Shown in pieces: positions 26,332 through 36,196 of a stretch of DNA of 64,000 nt (within the stretch, counting starts at the first letter, position 1; the number at the start of each line of letters is the position of its first letter). Below the pieces are notes generated by a model that was given only the letters and a program-made list of their open reading frames with translations, did not search any database and was not told the DNA's origin. Location: NCBI RefSeq assembly GCF_003217495.1, contig NZ_QJSW01000004.1:337047-401046 (forward strand), written 5' to 3'. Position numbers and translations under genes: made by a program. The stretch is from Paenibacillus barcinonensis. GTDB lineage: Bacteria > Bacillota > Bacilli > Paenibacillales > Paenibacillaceae.

Positions 26332-26925
26332 ATGATGAATGTAATGGCAAGTGAAGCAAGAGGACAGCTGACCTGGATCAATGAGCCGTGCAACTGGTCC
26401 TATACAGATCAAGGTGGACTGATCGTAGAAGCACAAGCAGACTCTGATTTCTTTCAGGACCCGGCAGGCAAGCATATAAGAGCGACTGCGCCGTTCCTGT
26501 CGATGCCTGTATCGGGTGATTTTGAGATGACCGCGCAGCTGACAGTGGATATGAAACATCAATATGATTCCGGCTGCCTGATGGTTATGGTCGATGAACG
26601 CAATTGGTGCAAGCTGTGTTTTGAATATGACGGTAAAGCAGCAACGATCGTTTCCGTTGTTACACGAGATGGGTCATCAGATGATTGTAATTCGATGGAG
26701 GTTCCTGTAGCTAATCCGTATTTGCGTATAAGAAAAGTAGAGGGCTGCATGTCCTTTTTCTACTCCCCCGACGGGGAAGAATGGAAGCTGATTCGATATT
26801 TTGGCATGTCGATGGAAGGAGAGCTTCGGGCAGGAGTTGTTGCGCAGTCACCAACGGGAACAGGCTGCACATGTCACTTTTTATCGGTAAGCATGACCCA
26901 GCCGGACTTGACTGCACGTTTCTGA
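26332..26925 (+). CDS. DUF1349 domain protein (concanavalin-like)
   Basis: A 197-residue protein with the DUF1349 layout: strands at 'DFFQDPAGKHIRATAPFLSM', 'GDFEMTAQLTVDMKHQYDSGCLMVMVDERNWCKLCFEYDGKA', and a closing 'FFYSPDGEEWKLIRYFGM...GVVAQSPTGTGCTCHF'. The fold is a concanavalin-A-like jelly roll. Members often lie in carbohydrate-use loci; their molecular function is unproven. The start at 26332 (or the next ATG 26335) follows GGGAGGA. A TATAAT at 26282-26287 could be its -10 box. It is convergent with the AraC gene that follows. Confidence 0.85.
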   Translation: MMNVMASEARGQLTWINEPCNWSYTDQGGLIVEAQADSDFFQDPAGKHIRATAPFLSMPVSGDFEMTAQLTVDMKHQYDSGCLMVMVDERNWCKLCFEYDGKAATIVSVVTRDGSSDDCNSMEVPVANPYLRIRKVEGCMSFFYSPDGEEWKLIRYFGMSMEGELRAGVVAQSPTGTGCTCHFLSVSMTQPDLTARF

Positions 26926-26949
26926 GTTTGTCCCTTCTACTGTGATTTT

Positions 26950-27765
26950 CTATCCTTGAAATTGCTTGCGCAGCTCAATGGGGGAAATTCCTTCATATTT
27001 TTTGAATACTGAACCGAAATAACTTGCACTGTTAAAACCGACAGCCCTCGCGATATCATGTGCTGTGATATCCTTCTGCTGTACAAGCATTTCCTTGGCC
27101 TTTAACAAACGGTAGCGAACCAGATATTCAAGAGGTGTCATATGAAACTCCTTCTTGAATATCCGGTTCAAATGCTGCTCAGTCACCTTCATCTGATTAG
27201 CCAGTATGGAGAGAGACAGGTCTTGCTGATAGTTCTGTTTGATGAAAGCAACAAGTTCTGCCAGTCGTAAGCGGCCTTCATTTCGTTCAACCTCGCTGTA
27301 TCGTTCACCGTCAATGGTCAGCCTGACCAGAAGCATGTAGAGAAGTGCGGAGCCGTGCCAAATCTGGTCTCGATGTCTCGACTTCAACGCAATGGTGATT
27401 TCACGCAGCAGAATGCCGAGCATGCCATCCAGCTTGAAAGCCCGAAGCTCACCGATCTGCAAGGAATGTAGAAATCTTGGAACAATGTAGCCATTAAAGG
27501 AAAGGCACTCAAATCGTAGCTTACTGCTTGGATTGTTATAATGATATGTGACTTCCGGGAACATGATCAGGGTGGTTCCTTTTCGAATGGAGAACTCCTG
27601 GTTCTTTGCTGCGATGCGCCCTGTTCCTCCGATGCACTGTACGATGGTGTAATCCCGTGAACGGTGGCTCCAATCTATTAATTCATTAACGGTCAACCGG
27701 TTCTGCCCTGTGATGATAAGGGGCATATCGGATTCCAGCGGACTCTCCGTGTTAGGTTGCGACAT
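26950..27765 (-). CDS. AraC-family transcriptional regulator
   Basis: A 271-residue regulator. The N-terminal cupin-like sensor spans about residues 30-150 (GGTGRIAAKNQEFSIRKGTTLIMFPEVTYHY). The C-terminal double helix-turn-helix (about residues 165-268) reads 'LSLSILANQMKVTEQHLNRIFKKEF' and 'AHDIARAVGFNSASYFGSVFKKYEGISPIELR'. It is convergent with the DUF1349 gene and divergent from the FAD oxidoreductase at 28028, the more likely target. The start codon at 27765 has a GAGAGGA about 11 bases upstream. Confidence 0.92.
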   Translation of the reverse strand: MSQPNTESPLESDMPLIITGQNRLTVNELIDWSHRSRDYTIVQCIGGTGRIAAKNQEFSIRKGTTLIMFPEVTYHYNNPSSKLRFECLSFNGYIVPRFLHSLQIGELRAFKLDGMLGILLREITIALKSRHRDQIWHGSALLYMLLVRLTIDGERYSEVERNEGRLRLAELVAFIKQNYQQDLSLSILANQMKVTEQHLNRIFKKEFHMTPLEYLVRYRLLKAKEMLVQQKDITAHDIARAVGFNSASYFGSVFKKYEGISPIELRKQFQG

Positions 27766-28027
27766 TGTTGAATTATTCCTCTCTTCGTTAAAGGGTCTTA
27801 TGCGCAGAGCTTGGATAGAACAAGAACAGAAGCCTGTAATAAACTAAGAGAAATTATATTACATAAATGGAATTATTTTAAATATATCCAACGCTTCGTT
27901 TGCAGTGGATTGAACCTGCGCTGAGCGGTGTTTGTCTTGCCAATGGAATGTGAAACAGATACGCTATAGGGAATGAGTTTATGAATGAAGGTCATACTTT
28001 GTACGAATCAAGAAGGGAATGCTTATA

Positions 28028-29155
28028 TTGAAGAAAGTTATCGTGATCGGAGCGGGAATATTAGGAGCCTCCACTGCTTATCATTTGGCGAAATCAGGCG
28101 TGGAGGTTCTGCTTATAGATCGGAAAGACGCTGGGCAAGCCACGGACGCGGCAGCAGGCATTATCTGCCCGTGGCTGTCCCAACGCCGGAATCAGGATTG
28201 GTATCAGCTTGCAAAGGCGGGTGCGCGTTACTACCCCGAGCTTATTGCCGGGCTGGAGCGCGAAGGGGAGACGGATACGGGATACGCACAGACAGGTGCA
28301 CTCAGCATTCATACCGATATCAACAAGATTCAGAAGATGGCTGAGCGGGCCATGCTCCGCAGGCAGGATGCACCGGAGATCGGTACAATCACTTGTCTGG
28401 ATGAAGCAGAAACCCGTGAACGCTTCCCCTTGCTTGGGGAAGGTTATCATTCGGTGTACATTAGTGGAGGTGCCCGCGTCGACGGGAGAGCACTGCGTGA
28501 TGCGTTGATTCGCTCAGCTCAAAGGCATGAAGCGCGTGTAATTCAAGGTGATGCCTGCCTTGCTACTGAAGGAGAACGAGTAATCGGAGCGATAGTGAAT
28601 ACGGAGCATCATAGGGCAGATCAGGTTGTTGTCTGCACGGGTGCATGGGGCAATGAGCTGATGAAGCCGTTAGGCATTCATTTTAAAGTACACTACCAGA
28701 AGGCTCAGATTATACATTTGCGTACGGCTCATGAAGCAGATACAGGTGGGTGGCCTGTCATTATGCCTCCTTCGGACCAGTATTTACTAGCGTTTAAGGC
28801 ACAGAAAATGGTCATTGGTGCAACACACGAAAACGATGTCGAGGGATATGATACACGGATTACAGCGGGCGGTATGCAGGAGGTTTTGAACAAAGGACTG
28901 GAGCTTGCACCGGAACTGGCGCTTAGTACACTCGATGAGGTGCGTGTCGGTTTTCGTCCATTCACGCCAGGTTTTCTGCCTGTGCTGGGGCATGTTAAGG
29001 GAAGACCGGGTTTGATTACAGCCAATGGACTAGGGGCATCCGGCTTGACGATGGGCCCTTATATCGGCAGTCAGCTGGCAAAATTGGCTATTGGAATGGA
29101 GCTCGATATGAATATAGAAGCGTATGATGTGAGCAAAGCGATGGAGATCGAATGA
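28028..29155 (+). CDS. FAD-dependent amino acid oxidoreductase (DAO / glycine oxidase type)
   Basis: A 375-residue flavoprotein. The N-terminal dinucleotide-binding motif VIVIGAGILGASTAYHLAKSG and the acidic end of strand 2 (LLIDRK) bind FAD. A GYAQTGALSIHTD region and the C-terminal 'VRVGFRPFTPGFLPVLGHVKGRPGLITANGLGASGLTMGP' are typical of D-amino-acid/glycine oxidase-like proteins. It likely oxidises a small amino acid or amine. I chose TTG at 28028 because AGAAGGGA at 28011-28018 is adjacent to the ATG at 28019 (too close) but 9 bases from this TTG. It is divergent from the AraC regulator. Confidence 0.88.
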   Translation: MKKVIVIGAGILGASTAYHLAKSGVEVLLIDRKDAGQATDAAAGIICPWLSQRRNQDWYQLAKAGARYYPELIAGLEREGETDTGYAQTGALSIHTDINKIQKMAERAMLRRQDAPEIGTITCLDEAETRERFPLLGEGYHSVYISGGARVDGRALRDALIRSAQRHEARVIQGDACLATEGERVIGAIVNTEHHRADQVVVCTGAWGNELMKPLGIHFKVHYQKAQIIHLRTAHEADTGGWPVIMPPSDQYLLAFKAQKMVIGATHENDVEGYDTRITAGGMQEVLNKGLELAPELALSTLDEVRVGFRPFTPGFLPVLGHVKGRPGLITANGLGASGLTMGPYIGSQLAKLAIGMELDMNIEAYDVSKAMEIE

Positions 29156-29186
29156 AAAGTTGATGCGATAAAGGGGGAGTCCACCA

Positions 29187-29477
29187 ATGACGTATTCTCA
29201 ACGCTTATCCGGTGCAGCTAGTCTGTCTGAAATCATGCATTTGGAGCATCAGATTACACAAGTAAAAGAAAAGCAGGCTACTGCTGACGAAAGTCTGAAA
29301 CAATATAAACAGCAATGGACCGAGTATACATCTAAGCTGCACAAAGGTGAACTATTCCTAGAGCCTGCGGAAAGACAGGCTATTCAAGTTAAACTCGAAG
29401 CCGCGCAAACGCTGGTTAATACATTGACAGCACAGCTTAACGAGTTGGAGCTGGCTCTGGAGCAGCTTGGAGATTAA
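29187..29477 (+). CDS. Small coiled-coil protein of unknown function
   Basis: A 96-residue, highly charged helical protein with Leu and Gln/Glu at coiled-coil positions almost throughout ('IMHLEHQITQVKEKQATADESL', 'LEAAQTLVNTLTAQLNELELALEQL'). No membrane segment, signal or known motif is seen. GGGGGAG precedes the ATG at a suitable distance, and codon use is like that of neighbours, so it is a credible gene. It lies 31 bases after the FAD oxidoreductase and 33 bases before a GNAT gene, probably in the same transcript. Function unknown. Confidence 0.75.
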   Translation: MTYSQRLSGAASLSEIMHLEHQITQVKEKQATADESLKQYKQQWTEYTSKLHKGELFLEPAERQAIQVKLEAAQTLVNTLTAQLNELELALEQLGD

Positions 29478-29510
29478 GCCGTTTTCACGCTGGCTGCAGG
29501 AGGATTAAGG

Positions 29511-30053
29511 ATGAAGTATGAGTCTGACCGAATCTATTTAAGAGCTTGGACGGCAGAAGATGCTGTACTGCTCCAACATTTTCAGCTTCACAATCGAGAA
29601 CAGATCGAAAGGATTACCGCCAATAAACGAGATGAGGCATTTTATAGTTTACAGGCACAGACCGAGCTGATTCAGGACTGGCTTGAGAGAAGAAAAGCTG
29701 GAAAACGGTATTCTTTCGGTATTTTTCTAAATGATACGGATGAATTGGTGGGTGAAATCTCACTTTTTCTCATTGAACTGAATGGCGCAGCCACCTGGAT
29801 GGTCGGATATGCAACAGATCGGCTGCACAATGGTCAAGGATATATGAGTGAAGCGTTGAAGCGTCTTTTACAGTTCGCCAAAGAAGAGACGGATATTAAG
29901 CAGCTCGTGGCTGGTGCTGTGCCCGATAATGAAGGTTCTATCCGTGTTCTTCTGAAAGCAGGCTTTCGGGAAACAGGCTCACATGATGTGCCTATTCAAG
30001 GCGTCATAAAAAAACATATCATGCTGACGATATCGCTGGGGGATGCCGATTAA
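29511..30053 (+). CDS. GNAT-family N-acetyltransferase (RimJ/RimL type)
   Basis: A 180-residue acetyltransferase with the RimJ/RimL start 'DRIYLRAWTAEDAVLLQHF', central strands 'YSFGIFLNDTDELVGEISLF', acetyl-CoA region 'GYATDRLHNGQGYMSEALKRLLQFA' and the late 'VPDNEGSIRVLLKAGFRETG'. Relatives acetylate N-termini of ribosomal proteins, antibiotics or small amines; the target is not predictable. AGGAGG precedes the ATG. Confidence 0.9.
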   Translation: MKYESDRIYLRAWTAEDAVLLQHFQLHNREQIERITANKRDEAFYSLQAQTELIQDWLERRKAGKRYSFGIFLNDTDELVGEISLFLIELNGAATWMVGYATDRLHNGQGYMSEALKRLLQFAKEETDIKQLVAGAVPDNEGSIRVLLKAGFRETGSHDVPIQGVIKKHIMLTISLGDAD

Positions 30054-30088
30054 AAACGTATATCACAAGTCAAAGGAGAAAGAAGTAT

Positions 30089-30766
30089 ATGGCTACCATA
30101 TTAGTTGCAGACGATGATGCGAATATACGTGAGCTTGTCTGTTTGTTTCTTAGAAATGATGGGTTTACCACTGTCGAGGCTGTGGACGGGAAACAGGCGC
30201 TTGATCTCTACCTGCAAACCCCCGTTGATCTGGTCGTTTTGGACATTATGATGCCGGTGATGGACGGATGGAGCCTTTGTAAGGAATTGAGGAGATTGAA
30301 TGCTGACCTGCCATTGCTCATGTTAACGGCGAGAGGTGAGACCTGGGAGAAGGTTAAGGGCTTCGAATTGGGCTCGGATGATTATCTAACAAAACCGTTT
30401 GACCCTTTGGAGCTAACGGCACGTGTCAAGGCGTTGCTGAAGCGTTACAAAATTGGCTCCACACACCTGATACAGTTTGGCAACGTTACGCTGGATCGTC
30501 AGAGCTATAAGGTCATCGCTGGTGAAGAGTCCTTAACCCTGCCGCTCAAGGAATTCGAACTGTTGTTCAAGCTGGCAGGCACACCGGGACAAGTCTATAC
30601 GCGAGAACAGTTAATAGATCAGATCTGGGGGCTCGACTATACAGGTGATGATCGAACGGTGGATGTACATATCAAGCGTTTACGCGAACGTTTTGCGAAG
30701 ACTTCCGATTTTCAGATCGAGACAGTTCGGGGATTAGGATATCGGCTTGAGGTCAAGCATGATTAA
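30089..30766 (+). CDS. OmpR-family response regulator
   Basis: A 225-residue two-component regulator. The receiver domain (residues 1-120) has the acidic pair DDD near the N-terminus, the phosphorylated Asp52 (VVLDIMMPVMDGW), the switch threonine in MLTARGE, and Lys102-like KPFDPLEL. The C-terminal winged helix (about 128-222) shows 'LTLPLKEFELLFKLAGTPGQVYTREQLIDQIWG' and 'DDRTVDVHIKRLRER'. Its stop overlaps the start of the sensor kinase, so the pair is translationally coupled. No obvious target gene such as an ABC pair is adjacent. Confidence 0.95.
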   Translation: MATILVADDDANIRELVCLFLRNDGFTTVEAVDGKQALDLYLQTPVDLVVLDIMMPVMDGWSLCKELRRLNADLPLLMLTARGETWEKVKGFELGSDDYLTKPFDPLELTARVKALLKRYKIGSTHLIQFGNVTLDRQSYKVIAGEESLTLPLKEFELLFKLAGTPGQVYTREQLIDQIWGLDYTGDDRTVDVHIKRLRERFAKTSDFQIETVRGLGYRLEVKHD

Positions 30767-32129
30767 GTCGCTGTACATTCGGGTTGTTGTGACCTTCCTG
30801 GTTTCTGTAATTGCCGGGACGTTGATTGCTTTTTTCTTATCGACCTGGATATTTGAAGATCGACTAAATAAGAATGCACAGATCAACATAAGTAACTTTG
30901 GTCAGGATGTCATCCAAATATACCAAACCCTTCCGTTATCGGAAGCTGATGCATTCATCAACAAGATGAAGCAGCTGGATTTGTACTATATTCGCATGTA
31001 TGAGCCTTCCGGTCAGCTCCTTACGTTTGGCAAGGAACGAGATCACCGGCCGATTCCAGTGACGGCGGAGCAGATACAGAAGGTGCTGGCTGGGAACGTT
31101 TTGGAGCTGACTCCCAGTGGCTTGGGTACAGTGCTACTAGGGTTGCAGGTTCAGACCACGAGCGGGACCCGGGCCATGTTTCTGGAAACCTTGTCACCAC
31201 CGGCTGCTTCTACTGTAATCACATGGGGCACAATATTTGCTCTTTCATCCCTTGCTACCGGAAGCCTGATCATCCTGATTGCCTCCGTATTTCTGGTCAG
31301 GCCGATCAAAACGTTGACCCGGGCAACGAAACGTATTGCAGCAGGTGATTTTAATGTAAGGCTAAATATTAAGCAAACGAGTGAACTGGGCACACTTGCT
31401 CGCAGCTTTGAAGAGATGATGCAGGATTTGCAGCAACTGGAGCAGATGAGAAGAGAGTTTGTAGCCAACGTCTCACATGAGGTGCAGTCACCGCTCACAT
31501 CCATATCAGGGTATGCCCAGGCTCTGAAAAATGTAGATTTACCGGACCAGGATCGAGAGCGGTATCTTGACATTATTATTTCTGAAGCAAAGCGGATGTC
31601 CAAAATGAGCGATAGCCTGCTCAAGCTTAGTGTGCTTGAATCACAGTCTCATCAGCTACAGCTGTCTACACGTGATCTGGATGAGCAGATCAGACGGGTT
31701 ATCGTTGCATTACAGCCTCAATGGTCTGCTCGGCATATTCGTTTTGAGCTGCATTTGCAGAAGGTTCCTGTTCTCGCAGATCATGATCAATTGAATCAGG
31801 TATGGACGAATATGCTCAGCAATGCAATTAAGTTTTCAGAAGATAGTGGTGTGATTCACGTCAGGATGGAGCGAGATATCAGAAATGTAACGGTAAAAAT
31901 ATCGGATCAGGGGATTGGTATTGCATTGGAGGATCAAAAACGTATATTTGAGCGGTTCTTTAAAGCAGATCGTTCTCACAGTCGTAAATATGATGGCAGC
32001 GGAATGGGGCTTGCTATCACCAAACAGATTGTGTCGTTACACCAAGGGGATATCCGGGTGACTAGTACAGTGGGTCAAGGAACAACGTTTATCATCAGTT
32101 TGCCAACCAGCCCACCAACGGCCGAATAG
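30759..32129 (+). CDS. Sensor histidine kinase with HAMP domain
   Basis: A 456-residue membrane kinase. It has TM1 at about residues 7-28, an extracellular sensor of about 135 residues, TM2 near 160-182 (ALSSLATGSLIILIASVFLV) and HAMP to about 235. The dimerisation helix carries phospho-acceptor His240 (NVSHEVQSPLTSI), and the ATPase domain has N (LSNAIKFS), G1 (ISDQGIGI), F (ERFFKADRSH) and G2 (GSGMGLAI) boxes. ATG at 30759 overlaps the regulator's end. The extracellular sensor has no motif I can link to a ligand. Confidence 0.94.
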   Translation: MIKSLYIRVVVTFLVSVIAGTLIAFFLSTWIFEDRLNKNAQINISNFGQDVIQIYQTLPLSEADAFINKMKQLDLYYIRMYEPSGQLLTFGKERDHRPIPVTAEQIQKVLAGNVLELTPSGLGTVLLGLQVQTTSGTRAMFLETLSPPAASTVITWGTIFALSSLATGSLIILIASVFLVRPIKTLTRATKRIAAGDFNVRLNIKQTSELGTLARSFEEMMQDLQQLEQMRREFVANVSHEVQSPLTSISGYAQALKNVDLPDQDRERYLDIIISEAKRMSKMSDSLLKLSVLESQSHQLQLSTRDLDEQIRRVIVALQPQWSARHIRFELHLQKVPVLADHDQLNQVWTNMLSNAIKFSEDSGVIHVRMERDIRNVTVKISDQGIGIALEDQKRIFERFFKADRSHSRKYDGSGMGLAITKQIVSLHQGDIRVTSTVGQGTTFIISLPTSPPTAE

Positions 32130-32173
32130 CTTCACTTTTCCAGTTGTGAATACGTTTCATGAGATTTCAGAAG

Positions 32174-32222
32174 GCTGCGTTTATGTACAAGTTCGCTTGT
32201 AGATAAGCGCAGCATTTTTTTG
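32174..32222 (+). terminator. Long rho-independent terminator after the two-component system
   Basis: GCTGCGTTTAT pairs with ATAAGCGCAGC, with an inner ACAAG / CTTGT stem capped by TTCG, followed by ATTTTTTT. The remaining bases to 32358 hold no gene. Confidence 0.9.
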
Positions 32223-32358
32223 CTTTATTCATGTTTAGTTCATAGAGACGTCATGGGCAGTACATGTTTGAGGATTAAAATCGGCTTAGAAGCTGATGCA
32301 GCAACATAGATTGGCGGCTTTGATGAAGCCAGGCATCTGAGAAAAGAGAGGGATACAA

Positions 32359-33822
32359 ATGCGATTATTTGAAATGCTTTTAGTTCTATCCTGTTTCGCT
32401 TTAATGATGAATGTATTATTTGTTGGAAGAAATACAAAGAAAACAGACTTGGCTATAGCCATGGGGAGCAGCGTTATATTTGTAGTGCACCTGTTAAGCG
32501 AGGGGTACAGATGGCAGATGCTCTTGATATATATCACGACAGGTCTGCTCATAGTCATCGTTTCATCAAGGTATTTTCAGAAGAGCAGGAACTACAAATT
32601 AGGGAAGCTGTTGAAATACAGTTTGGCCTCCATCATCGTTGTGCTTATGGTGGTATCTGTCGGTTTATCCGTATACATGCCCGTCTTTCATTTGCCAAAA
32701 CCGGATGGCCCGGAGCAAGTGGGCACTCAAACCTTTCATTGGACGGATCTAAGCAGAGATGAGGTTTTGACTGCGGATCAAAGTGATAAGAGAGAGCTCA
32801 TGATTCAGATCTGGTACCCTGCTGAACGCAAAGATAACAGCAAGAGTGAATTTCTTTTTCCAAAAGATAAAGAGATGTTCAAGAAATATATTCAGACCTA
32901 CGCGAACTCGTTGCACCTTCCTGAGTTTGTATTCGATTATTGGAAGTACAGCAGGACCAACACATATGAAAATGCAGAAATAGTACCCTCAACAAGCCCG
33001 TATCCGTTGGTGCTGTTATCACATGGTATGGGAACCAGTAGAGTTCTGCATGCATCACAGGCGGAGAATCTGGCCAGTCATGGATATATCGTGGTAACTA
33101 TTGATCATACGTATAGCACGTTTGCTACTATTTTCCCGGATGGCCGTGTAACGGATTATAAAACCAAGGTCAAAACAATAGATGAACGCAGAACAATCGG
33201 GGAGATATGGACTGAAGATGTGAAGTTTGTCATCAATCAAGTGGAAAAGCTTAATTCAGGTGCAATCGAGAGTCAATTTAAAGGGAAAATGGATGTAAGT
33301 CACATGGGTGTGATGGGGCATTCTTTTGGTGGCGCAACAGCGTTTAATACAGCTTATGTGGATGATCGAATCAAGGCCGGAATTAATATGGACGGGTCAT
33401 TAATTGAAGTGGTGAACAGAGAGGATATACGCAAGCCGTTTATGTTCATCCGGTCGGGAAGTTTTAAAGATTGGCTAGTCGATTTTAAAAAGAAAAAGTC
33501 GCATAACAAGGTAAATGATGAGGTGAATAAACAGCTTTCAGATGAACTGCACATTATTAAAAATGTGATCAGGCAAGGGGGGAATGCGATTTATGTAGAG
33601 GGCACCGAGCATTTTAATTTTACAGATCTGCAATTCTATTCCCCGTTGATTAAACTGACAGGCATTACAGGAGATATAGACGGTAAAAGAGGATCAAATA
33701 TCGTAAATCAGTATGTTCTCGATTTTTTCAATACGTATCTGAAAGGAACGGGAGGTGATCTGATTCAGGGGCCAAACGGCAAGTATCCGGAAGTGAAATT
33801 CGTGGAATCAAGCGAGTTGTAA
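32359..33822 (+). CDS. Membrane-anchored alpha/beta hydrolase (platelet-activating-factor acetylhydrolase-like)
   Basis: A 487-residue protein. The first ~115 residues hold four hydrophobic segments (about 3-23, 32-50, 54-70, 90-112), anchoring a C-terminal hydrolase outside the membrane. The hydrolase part resembles PAF-acetylhydrolase/dienelactone hydrolase-type proteins: 'PLVLLSHGMGTSRVLH' (oxyanion region), the nucleophile elbow 'GVMGHSFGGATAF' and a late His in 'GTEHFNFTD'. It is likely a secreted-side lipase or esterase. Its gene precedes a beta-lactamase-family hydrolase by 56 bases. The substrate is unknown. Confidence 0.85.
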   Translation: MRLFEMLLVLSCFALMMNVLFVGRNTKKTDLAIAMGSSVIFVVHLLSEGYRWQMLLIYITTGLLIVIVSSRYFQKSRNYKLGKLLKYSLASIIVVLMVVSVGLSVYMPVFHLPKPDGPEQVGTQTFHWTDLSRDEVLTADQSDKRELMIQIWYPAERKDNSKSEFLFPKDKEMFKKYIQTYANSLHLPEFVFDYWKYSRTNTYENAEIVPSTSPYPLVLLSHGMGTSRVLHASQAENLASHGYIVVTIDHTYSTFATIFPDGRVTDYKTKVKTIDERRTIGEIWTEDVKFVINQVEKLNSGAIESQFKGKMDVSHMGVMGHSFGGATAFNTAYVDDRIKAGINMDGSLIEVVNREDIRKPFMFIRSGSFKDWLVDFKKKKSHNKVNDEVNKQLSDELHIIKNVIRQGGNAIYVEGTEHFNFTDLQFYSPLIKLTGITGDIDGKRGSNIVNQYVLDFFNTYLKGTGGDLIQGPNGKYPEVKFVESSEL

Positions 33823-33878
33823 TTGTGCCCGAGGGATAATTGAACGATGCAGCATACACAAATCAGGAGGAGATGTGA

Positions 33879-36014
33879 ATGAACATACAAGATACAGAGG
33901 ACAAACGGAGCATGCGTAAGAGCATGATCAAACGAGTCATCAAGAGACGAACTTCAATCACCGCGCTCAGTCTGGTGATAACCCTGTTAACACCATGGAC
34001 GGTTATGGCTGAATCTTCTAATACGAACAGTAGTGATCTAACCTATCAAAAAACCAAGCAAACGGTGATCGAGAAGGCCAAGTCTCTTACCGAGACATAT
34101 GGGATCACAAGTGTGCAGTATGCACTGATGGATCAAGGAGAGATTGTTGTCTCCGGGCAGACGGGCAAGAATGACTTGCAAGGGCAAGTTCCTCTTACAT
34201 CCGATACGATCTATGGCATAGGGTCAACCAGTAAAATGTTTCTTACAGCTTCGGTAATGAAGCTGGTGGATGAAGGCAAGGTGAATCTCGATCTGCCAGT
34301 GACATCCTATATTCCAGAATTCAAGATGAAAGATGAGCGATATAAGCAAATCACACCACGCATGCTTTTGAACCATTCGGCTGGTCTTCTGGGCACTTCG
34401 AGCCACAATGCATCGCTGTATGGAGACAATGATACCTTTGCGCATGATACCTTTTTAGAACAATTGACTGCACAGAATCTGAAGGCAGAGCCTGGTGCGT
34501 ATTCCGTTTATACGAACGACGGGTTTACTTTAGCTGAGATTTTGGTTGAGCGGGTGAGTGGCATGAGTTTTACGGCTTTTATACACAAGCACTTCACAGA
34601 GCCTCTGAACATGGAGCATACGAAAACACCACAAGATGTGGTTAACCCGGCAGATATGGCAGGAATCTATTCGCCGTTATATGAAGGCCAGCTTCCACAA
34701 GAGAATTATAATATCATTGCATCAGGAGGCATCTATTCCACGGCTCAAGATCTGGTGAAATTCTCACAAATCTTCACTGGAGAGGTCAAGGGCATTTTAT
34801 CCAGCAAATCAGTACAGGCCATGGAACAAAAAGAATACAAAAAGGGCATGTGGCCAGAGGACAGTGATGCGTCTATCTCTTACGGATTAGGATGGGATAG
34901 CGTGGACTTGTATCCATTCAGTGAATACGGCATCAAGGCGGTTACAAAAGGTGGAGATACGGTATCATACCATTCATCTCTGGTCGTACTTCCAGAGCAC
35001 AACCTGGCGGCAGCCGTTACCTCTTCAGGAGGCTCAAGTGCGCTGGATCAAACGATAGCGAGCGAACTGTTGCTCAGCGCACTGGAGGCCAAGGACATTA
35101 TTCAAGAACGCAAGCCGGCAAAAACGTTTGGAGTACCTGTAAAGGCTGATATGCCTGAAGAGTTGTTAAAGTATGCAGGGAATTATGGCGGCAATAAACC
35201 GGTGAAGAAGGTGGAGGTGAATCCGTCTGGGCAACTGCTGATTTCTTCTGCTTCAAATAGTACTTCGGATCAATATATCTACACGTCCGATGGGACATTT
35301 GTAAACAAGGAAGGAACACAAAAGTTAAAGTTTGTTGAGGAGTCTAACGGTCAGATCTACTTGTGGTCCCGGTCCTATATGTCCATACGAGGGTTAGGTC
35401 AGCTCGCTTTCTCGGAATATACGGCGCAAAAACTCGAAAGCAATGAATTGTCGAGCGAGATTCAGGCGGCATGGAATCAGCGTGAGGGGAATACGTACTA
35501 TTTGCTCAATGAAAAATATACTTCAATGGCCTATCTGCATGCTTCAACAATTATTCCTATGCAGTTCGACAAGCAAGTTCCAGGGTATGTTGGCAGCAGT
35601 AAAATCATTGGAGCTAATCGGGCAGTGAATCAAGTCCAGATTCCCGGTCTGGCTGGTCGGGATACAACGGATATCCAGTTTTTGAGCCAAAACGGAATCG
35701 AGTATATTACGGCAGCAGGTCCCGTATATGCCAGTGAAGGTATAGTACAATCACTATACAGCGGCAAGCAATCCAGAGTAACGATTCAGTTGGACGGTTA
35801 TGCGAGATGGTTCTCGGTACCGGCTGCGGTTAGCGGTAAGGTAATGACAGTGAAGATGCCTGCCACGGGCTCCTTCGCTGTGTATGATCAAAGAGGTGCT
35901 TGTATTCATCATACTGTGATCAGTGGGAAGAATGAGGTTGTCTTACCTGAAAACGGCCGTATCGTATTTGCAGGTGAGCCTGATTCAGTGTTTGAAGTTT
36001 CATTGAACAAATAA
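33879..36014 (+). CDS. Secreted beta-lactamase-family serine hydrolase with long C-terminal extension
   Basis: A 711-residue protein. The N-terminus is basic then hydrophobic with an Ala-x-Ala-like end (VMAES, about residue 45), a signal peptide. The class C beta-lactamase/esterase fold (about 60-400) has SxxK with Ser116 and Lys119 (GSTSKMF), YxN with Tyr211 and Asn213 (VYTNDGF), and a KGG triad near residue 356 in place of KTG. The last ~300 residues are a beta-rich extension with no motif I recognise. It may act on peptidoglycan, D-amino-acid peptides or esters. Degenerate remains of a close paralogue lie at 60742-61471. AGGAGG precedes the ATG. Confidence 0.88.
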   Translation: MNIQDTEDKRSMRKSMIKRVIKRRTSITALSLVITLLTPWTVMAESSNTNSSDLTYQKTKQTVIEKAKSLTETYGITSVQYALMDQGEIVVSGQTGKNDLQGQVPLTSDTIYGIGSTSKMFLTASVMKLVDEGKVNLDLPVTSYIPEFKMKDERYKQITPRMLLNHSAGLLGTSSHNASLYGDNDTFAHDTFLEQLTAQNLKAEPGAYSVYTNDGFTLAEILVERVSGMSFTAFIHKHFTEPLNMEHTKTPQDVVNPADMAGIYSPLYEGQLPQENYNIIASGGIYSTAQDLVKFSQIFTGEVKGILSSKSVQAMEQKEYKKGMWPEDSDASISYGLGWDSVDLYPFSEYGIKAVTKGGDTVSYHSSLVVLPEHNLAAAVTSSGGSSALDQTIASELLLSALEAKDIIQERKPAKTFGVPVKADMPEELLKYAGNYGGNKPVKKVEVNPSGQLLISSASNSTSDQYIYTSDGTFVNKEGTQKLKFVEESNGQIYLWSRSYMSIRGLGQLAFSEYTAQKLESNELSSEIQAAWNQREGNTYYLLNEKYTSMAYLHASTIIPMQFDKQVPGYVGSSKIIGANRAVNQVQIPGLAGRDTTDIQFLSQNGIEYITAAGPVYASEGIVQSLYSGKQSRVTIQLDGYARWFSVPAAVSGKVMTVKMPATGSFAVYDQRGACIHHTVISGKNEVVLPENGRIVFAGEPDSVFEVSLNK

Positions 36015-36065
36015 AATAAGAACATGATAACGTTAATTCGTATTGTTGGGATTATTATACGAAAG

Positions 36066-36096
36066 GTCTTCTCTATGATGTGGAGAAGGCTTTTTG
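36066..36096 (+). terminator. Rho-independent terminator after the beta-lactamase-family gene
   Basis: GTCTTCTC (36066-36073) pairs with GAGAAGGC (36083-36090), one T-G pair, followed by TTTTT. Confidence 0.75.
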
Positions 36097-36196
36097 GCTG
36101 TGGATGAGAGAACGGGTTTACATGTTTTGGAAGAATGTATAAAATGATATTCACTGTACAAACGAATTTGAATGTGGAGAGTGAGCGTGAATAGGA

